Below are positions 58,189 to 64,000 of a DNA stretch of 64,000 nt, one piece after another. Position numbers and translations under genes: made by a program. Each line of letters starts with the position of its first letter. The stretch's first letter is position 1. The stretch is from the NCBI GenBank assembly GCA_010015675.1, contig ML977005.1, forward strand, positions 369,793-433,792, written 5' to 3'. Under the pieces are notes generated by a model, which was not told the DNA's origin, made no database searches, and saw only the letters and a program-made list of their open reading frames with translations. The stretch is from Byssothecium circinans (Eukaryota; Ascomycota; Dothideomycetes; Pleosporales; Massarinaceae).

Positions 58189-60771
58189 TTGATTCGATGT
58201 CGTATCGTATCGTATCGTGGTATGTGGTATGTGGGTATCGCTCTTTTCTCTTTTCTCCTTTCTTTGTCGCTGTCGCTACTACGCTACGGTACGCGGATCA
58301 TGACTCTTAGATCTTGGTATCACACAGACATACACGCAGACGCATTCTCCTCTCTCGCTCTGACTCTGACTCTGGGTCTGACTCTGACGCTCACATGGCC
58401 TGGGGAAAGGGAAGAGGGAAAAGGTAGAGTCAGCAAGCACATAATAATACTAATAATAATAGTTCGTAAGACACAGGGCAGGGCAGCGCAGGGTGTAAAA
58501 GGGGGGAGTGAAGTGAAGTGAGCCACACCCATCCAATCCGATTCAACGCGACTTAATCCATACATCTACGCCCCGCCCCGCCTGCCCCAACCGGACCCCA
58601 TTTCCAGCCCGGAATGCGGAATCGGAATATGCAGCACTAGCACTAGCACCATAATTACCACGGCACGCACGCATGTACGTACGCACGAGTTGGTCTAGCG
58701 TACGCATACCCGTAGTCCCGGGATGGATTTTGGGAAGGGGAGGGGAGTGGGGGACTGTGTGTAAGGCGTGGCATGAGGGAGCGTGGCTGTGGACGTGGAT
58801 GTGGACGTGGATGTGAATGTGAATGTTGGGGATATGATACAGTAGGTTACGGTACGGTTGGGAAAAGGTCGCGTGTGTTCCTATTTTTAATCGTTGGGGT
58901 CGGGGGTATGTATGTACGCTACTATACTGTGTGTAGGGTGTACGAGAGGAGAGGAGAGGAGAGGGGAGGAGGGTAGGAGGGTAGGAAAGGGTGTGTGTGT
59001 GGTATAATACATGGATAGGTACAGTACATGTTTACTAGTTTTTTGTTTCACCTGGTACGAGCACACAGGCGTATGATCTATACAGTTAAGCTAGTTATTC
59101 TCCAGTTACTAGCGGTCGGTGTGTGGGTTCTTCTAACACGGGATGAACGCACGCGCACCGTACGTGTCTGTGTCTGTAGGTCTGTAGGTCCGTAATTCTT
59201 CCTGCCGTTCTTCGTGTTCCGTCCGAAATTTTGAAAGTATTCTTCTATCTCGCGTCTACCACTTACACTTACACCTCCATCTCCTTCTCGCTATCCTTCC
59301 TTCCCTCACTTAAAAAGTCAACCGTTCATATCACATCAAATCACTTATCTACAGCACTAACACCTGTATCCATTTCAAAGTCAAAGTCAAATTCAAACGA
59401 CTCGGTTTTCCAACCTACACAAACATCCACCGCAGTACGTCGCTGAAATATACTCCTCGGGGACCGAACGTTCGGACCCACGCGCTGGTATATATGTAAG
59501 CTACCACGGTATGTAAGCCCTGCAGGTGCATGCCAGCGTAAAAGAGGGCCTGGGGGGCCGACGGCGGCGAACAGGTGTTTCGCGTTCGCGCTCCCGCTCT
59601 GCACGACACAGTGCCGTGCCTAGATATGGTATCATAGAGTACGACTTTCCGGTAGTTGCGCGTCGGACTGATGCGGTGCGGTGTAGCGAGGCGATGGGGT
59701 GAAGGAGCTCCGGGTCTGCATCTGGGGCTGGGACGGACTCGAAATCGGACTCGGGGTCGGCTTTTCAATAGGGTGTGGTAAGAATGTAAGGCGAAGTCAG
59801 CTAGCCGTAGTAAGGGTTGGTGGCGTGGTAGGGTGGATGGATGGGTAAATGTTATGGGTGCCTTGATTTATCCGGTGGTACAACACAGCGCAGTACAGTG
59901 AAGAAAGGCGGCACGGTTGAGACTGAAGAGGAGGCTAATGTTAGTAGATAGGTAGATATCGACGAGGGCTAATAAGTGTATTAAGTGGCTGATAGCATGG
60001 TATAGCGGACATAACGTTCATAGTGTACGTGGGAAATAGTGTGTCTTTGTTGTGGGGTTGTGTTGGTGTTCGACATTACCATAGGTATACCACGACACAC
60101 TACAGTTAGTATGTATCTACATGTACTATACCCAGCTGTGGTAGAGTACAGTTTCGTATGGCGATGGATGTGGAGCGGACGGATGCGGTGCCGTTGTCGG
60201 TGCGCTGCAAGTAATACTGATAGAGGGTTGACTAATAAAATAGTGAAAACTCGGAACAACAACTGCCTATTGCGTGATACTACATGCTCTTCAAACGAGT
60301 GCAAGAAACCCTAGATAAGGATAACCGTAATTGGAATGACTCCTTGCAAAAGCAATGAACCAGGGAGTGTGACTGTGGTGGAAATCAAATTGTAGCTGGA
60401 AGTACGACTAGGTCGCTCGGCGCATGACTGCGATATCCATAATGCGTTAAGATCTTATTTCTAGCAACGACTGCGTGACGGAGATGACGGATCCTAGAAG
60501 GAGGTATTTGGGGCGAACAGGGAATAGGTTGGCGGTTTTGGACTGGCCTTCGATAAACTAGGTACAGGTGAATATGACAGTGGGTCCGGCGGTAGGGGTA
60601 CGGTTGGACTTGGATGTGGGGACGATGGCGGAGGTGAAGGTATGTTTGACTGTGGGAGAAATGGCGGAGGCGGAATTGAAGCAGGTAGTGTCGGAGCTGG
60701 ATCAGGCCGACCCGAAGATGGAGATGGGGATGGCGATGGCGAACTAGGTTGAGTGGATGATACTGTACTCG

Positions 60772-62938
60772 TCATCTTGATTGAAGATGTTGTAAAGGAA
60801 GCTCCGGCAGCGTCTCTTTCGTCCTCGTCAATGGCACATCTTTTTCGAGGCTCGACCATGTACCCTGCTATATGGCCTCATACGCCCGGCGCTGTAGTTG
60901 CAACACGCCATCTTAAATCCAGCGATCGAGTCGAGGGCTTAGCGCTTTCTGGAAGCCGCTAAGAAAGACGAGGAATTTGAGGAGTACGATGTCGACGATA
61001 GCGAAGAAGAGGGATACTGTAATAACAAATGCCATGCCGAAGACATTGATATTTCTGCAGATAATATGAGTATCTGACTAGTACATACAGCTTGAGTGTA
61101 TACCTACACGAAACCGCCCGCAATGCGCATTTTTTGGGAGCCACAAAGCTGCTTGTCTCCAGCCGTTGTCGGTTTGACGATGTAGTCGGCTAGATCAGAG
61201 CTGCGGACACTAGGTCCGATAGCATAGTCTGCTATAGATACCTGCAATGAAGCCCAGACGAAGGATTCCATTGCCCTGGCCTCAATGATCCATTGATCTG
61301 GGTGTACCTGAACAGCATTGTACGTGTATCCCTACAAAGTTTTTGATGCAAGAGCCTCATCAATCTGCACCAACCCAATCTCTTTATTGGACACGATTAG
61401 CAACTCCAAGGCCGATAATTGCACAGAGCTGGCCCTCTCCCAGCCCTTCGAGGGTATACCTCGTGGCAGACTGTCCAGTGCGGAGCAGTGAAGACTGGAA
61501 TCCGTCTTGATGCAGAATTGATGCTTAATCGTGTTAGTATTCATGTGAGAAAAGGTAATGATGGCGGAGTCTACCTGGACGATGCAACCCATTGCCCTAA
61601 CAGGACTATCAGGAATATACACGGTGCTGTTTATTTGTTTGTTTGTTTGTTTGATAACGTCATACAATGTCATTGTTGTGAGTGCAAGAAACCATGGATC
61701 GTACACAGGCTTGGTGTAAGTGACCGCACCGGTGAGAGCGATGAGTGTAAGATCAGCGTCCTTCCGTCGCATGCCTTCCAGTGGTTCCAGGGTATTGAAG
61801 ATACCTTCGCGCTCTCGCTCTGGGGAGTAGAATCTACTTCTGGAGAGCGTTAGACTCTGAAGGTTTCAAGGTGACAGGTGACCCTGGATTCTTACGTAAT
61901 GCTAAATCCTTCGGATATGTTTGTAGCTGTTAAGCTGACAAGGAAGGTTGCGTTCTTCCATTCGCCCAGAGCTGGCCGATCTGCATAATGTAACTTCACG
62001 GCCTGTTCTCCTGGAAAAGTCGTGCGACCCCAAATCCTCTCTGAGATAACACCCGCATCCAATACCGTTATGTGGCCTGAAAGAGGTAAGACTGTGCATG
62101 TGGTCCGCCTCCTGTAGCTCACGCGATCATTGTTTGGAAGATTCATGCCGAAGCCGTCATTGAGATCGACGAGCCCTGAATCGAATGCAACGGCTGGTAA
62201 GGGATCCGTTTCTGCTCCAGTATAGTACTCCAAACTGAATGGGCAAGGGACCTTTTGTGTCGTGAAAGGAATGCTCGGACGGACGAACGCTTTGCACCTC
62301 GGAGGGAGCAGCGTTTGGTTGTGATAGCATTCCTGTGCGTACGGCACTGAAACAGAGCGAACTGCAATAATCCGAAGGCGTTCGATATCTGTTGTGAATG
62401 TGGATTCGTTATAACGTGCGCAAAAGGGGTTGTCCACCAGTACTTCCAAATCCGTAGTAGCGACTACAAATGAGGAAGCAACGCTAGACGCAAGGAATCC
62501 CATCGTGCAGAACGTTGCTAGTAAGATTGGGAATAGCGAGCGTACCGAAACTCTGTCAGTTCTCTTCTTCCATAACCACCAGAGCTTCACATAATCAGCC
62601 GTTAGCGAGGTTGGGGTGGGTATTGTCCTTAGGATTGCTTGTTGTTGACGAAACAAACCGTCAGCTGGAGCTCCATCAGCTCGTGCACCTGATGGTACAC
62701 AAAGAGGATAAGGCTCTAGAGGTGCGAGGTTCCTGATCGAGATTTGTATGTTAATTCTACCCATACCAATACCTCGGATTATACTCACCAACAGTTGCCA
62801 ACACGGCCATCAGAGCGATGACGATAGTTCCTCTCTCGATGTCGGTAGTGATAGTTCCGCCTAGAATTTGCCATGATCGAGATTTGTCTAAAGTCCCCAG
62901 CGTGGATACATCGGCGAGCGTCTTATACAACGGATGTG
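60772..62938 (-). pseudogene. Fungal multi-spanning membrane protein, broken by three in-frame stops
   Basis: Exons about 62938-62789, 62715-61896, 61839-61588 and 61536 onward, then 61032-60772, follow a fungal integral membrane family of unknown function. Family blocks are SRSWQILGGT, TTDLEVLVDNPFC, FVRPSIPF, NLPNNDRV, QHQFC after a 51-bp read-through intron, DQWIIEA, NINVFGMAF, a last membrane helix and DGVLQLQRRAYEA. The frame is cut by TAG (61332-61334), TAA (60913-60915, in RWI*DGV) and TAG (60868-60870, in YEAI*QGTW), and homology continues after each. All three fit CAA or CAG changed to TAA or TAG. A TTTG microsatellite (61634-61653) lies inside the frame. The 5' end is unresolved. 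It is dead unless the stops are read through. Confidence 0.75.
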
Positions 62939-63624
62939 CTGGAGATGTTAGCAAAAAGGCGCGGACAGGCTAAGAACGACGAGACTGATGAAGACGAAGA
63001 TGCTTAAAGGCTATCAGCCTTCGGTTCGCAGTCAATCAGAAGCTGGGTTTGAGTTTCAATAAGGCTCTAAGCGAATCACAGCAAGAGCTGATGCCAAGAT
63101 TTTGCCAGAGATACCCGTTTTTCTCGCGTGACGCACGGGCTCACCTGGCGCACGGTTTTTGCCGAGCATCTTTAAATGCATTTAAACCTACTAAGCCTTA
63201 CACAAATCTCTCTATTATCTAATTTTAAAGAGTAGTAGGCAATTAAATATAGAGAAAAAGTCTAGCTAATTATCTAATTACAATATCTAGTAGGGAGGTT
63301 AATTTACCGCCCCTAATAATTTATAACTAGTAGGGCCTTAATAACCTTAAGAATAGACTACTTACTACTATTAACCTCTTAAGGGATAATAGACTACTTA
63401 TTCCTTACTTTTCTAGCCTATTTAATATACTAGATATCCTTTTAAAGCTGCGCTGTAGTAAGCTAAGCATAATGTGTCCGTGCGCGTAACGCCTGGATTC
63501 GCGTAACGCCCCGCCTAATACCATCTCCGGCATCCTAAAGATGAGGCTGTAGAGCCACCCACAATAGCTATTATTATAAGATTTTTTGGTAGAGTAGTAA
63601 ACAGAGGCCTGCAATTAATTTGTA
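62939..63624. other. AT-rich degraded DNA flanking the transposase relic
   Basis: From about 63165 the sequence becomes A+T-rich with many TA dinucleotides and CTAATTA words, like RIP-degraded repeat DNA. CGCGTAACGCC occurs twice (63483-63493 and 63500-63510) in a GC-rich island that may be the end of the transposon. No intact gene. Confidence 0.55.
63483..63510. repeat. Direct repeat of CGCGTAACGCC
   Basis: Two exact 11-base copies, 17 bp apart start to start, within a short GC-rich island surrounded by AT-rich DNA. It may be subterminal transposon sequence; the opposite end lies outside the window. Confidence 0.65.
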
Positions 63625-64000
63625 CTATTTAAATTTACTTAGAAGCTTAACGTTGCGGCCACGCCGCGTAGTCTTAAGTGGAACTACTAATATAGCACCT
63701 AAGGCCTCCTTAGTAGCTATAGTACTAACCACATGTTTCTGACGCTTTCTACTCTGTAGAGATGGCTGCGCGGCCTTTCTCTTACCCTTTTGGGAAGATT
63801 GTAGAGCTTTTGCAGCGTTGGCTGCCTCCTTCTAGCGAGCGCGCTCTACTGCCTTCTTAGCCCTCTCCTTCTCCCTTACCTTTTTAGCCTCCTCTCGCGC
63901 AGCATGCTTTTCCTGCTAGATCTTCTCCTTATATAACTTAGCTGCCTTCTTCAGCTCTGCTGTCTCTGCTTTTTGAAGCTGCTGCTCCTTCTCCTCCTAT
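63625..64000 (-). mobile_element. C-terminal tail of a degraded pogo-type DDE transposase (partial)
   Basis: The minus-strand frame entering from the right edge ends at 63625. It encodes a very basic and acidic coiled tail rich in Lys, Glu, Ala and Gln, then a terminal TTRRGRNVKLLSKFK, the typical end of fungal pogo/Tigger-family transposases with a DDE_1 domain. Two in-frame TAG codons (63916-63918 and 63832-63834) stand where Gln is expected, again CpA-to-TpA changes. The catalytic DDE part must lie beyond the window. The copy cannot make a full transposase. Confidence 0.7.

Larger units (their letters stand above)
50115..60771. other. 10.6-kb gene-poor region upstream of the DUF1752 gene
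   Basis: I can support no gene here. The longest frame (53323-54066, 247 codons) has Ser-, His- and Pro-biased composition with no domain. GC content is ordinary. From about 57.2 kb onward it is full of purine-rich runs, short tandem repeats and TGTAC-type palindromes. It begins at the start of the DUF1752 gene, so part of it is probably that gene's promoter and leader. Confidence 0.5.

Overview
The window comes from a filamentous ascomycete, most likely a dothideomycete of the Pleosporales type. The clues are short spliceosomal introns (mostly 45-85 bp, with CTAAC/CTGAC branch sites), a HET-domain protein, a Zn2Cys6 regulator, an HP1 protein, a fungal-only DUF1752/DUF3295 protein, fungal membrane-protein families, and relics whose stop codons look like CpA-to-TpA mutation (the mark of repeat-induced point mutation, RIP). 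The class assignment is inference. I saw no tRNA, rRNA, CRISPR array or prokaryotic feature.

Layout. 1-4.1 kb: a decayed DUF3176-like membrane-protein gene, a doubtful small ORF and two nested palindromes. 4.1-37.2 kb: a gene-dense block holding a small secreted cysteine-rich protein, MsrB, an MFS transporter, a GPI-type chitin deacetylase, an F-box protein, beta-mannosidase and a divergent sugar permease, a BTB-like protein, an SDR, an atypical GH32 enzyme, a HET protein, a 47-aa membrane peptide, a Zn2Cys6 factor, HP1 and CCT5. 37.2-60.8 kb: about 23 kb of GC-balanced DNA rich in simple repeats, in which I can support one gene (DUF1752/DUF3295). 60.8-64 kb: a second decayed membrane-protein gene with three in-frame stops, AT-rich relic DNA and the tail of a pogo-type transposase cut by the window edge.

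Functional themes. Carbohydrate handling is prominent: beta-mannosidase with a head-to-head permease suggests uptake and intracellular hydrolysis of a mannoside, GH32 suggests fructan or sucrose-like hydrolysis outside the cell, and chitin deacetylase suggests wall remodelling. HP1 and CCT5 are housekeeping genes sharing a short divergent promoter. Both window ends carry wrecked multi-spanning membrane-protein genes next to AT-rich transposon-like DNA, so the dense block sits between decaying islands.

Exon boundaries were worked out by hand from GT-AG (once GC-AG) sites, reading-frame continuity and remembered family patterns. No alignment or transcript data were available. The most unusual pattern is a repeated strand-composition flip inside single exons: the coding strand switches abruptly from C-rich to G-rich in at least seven genes.
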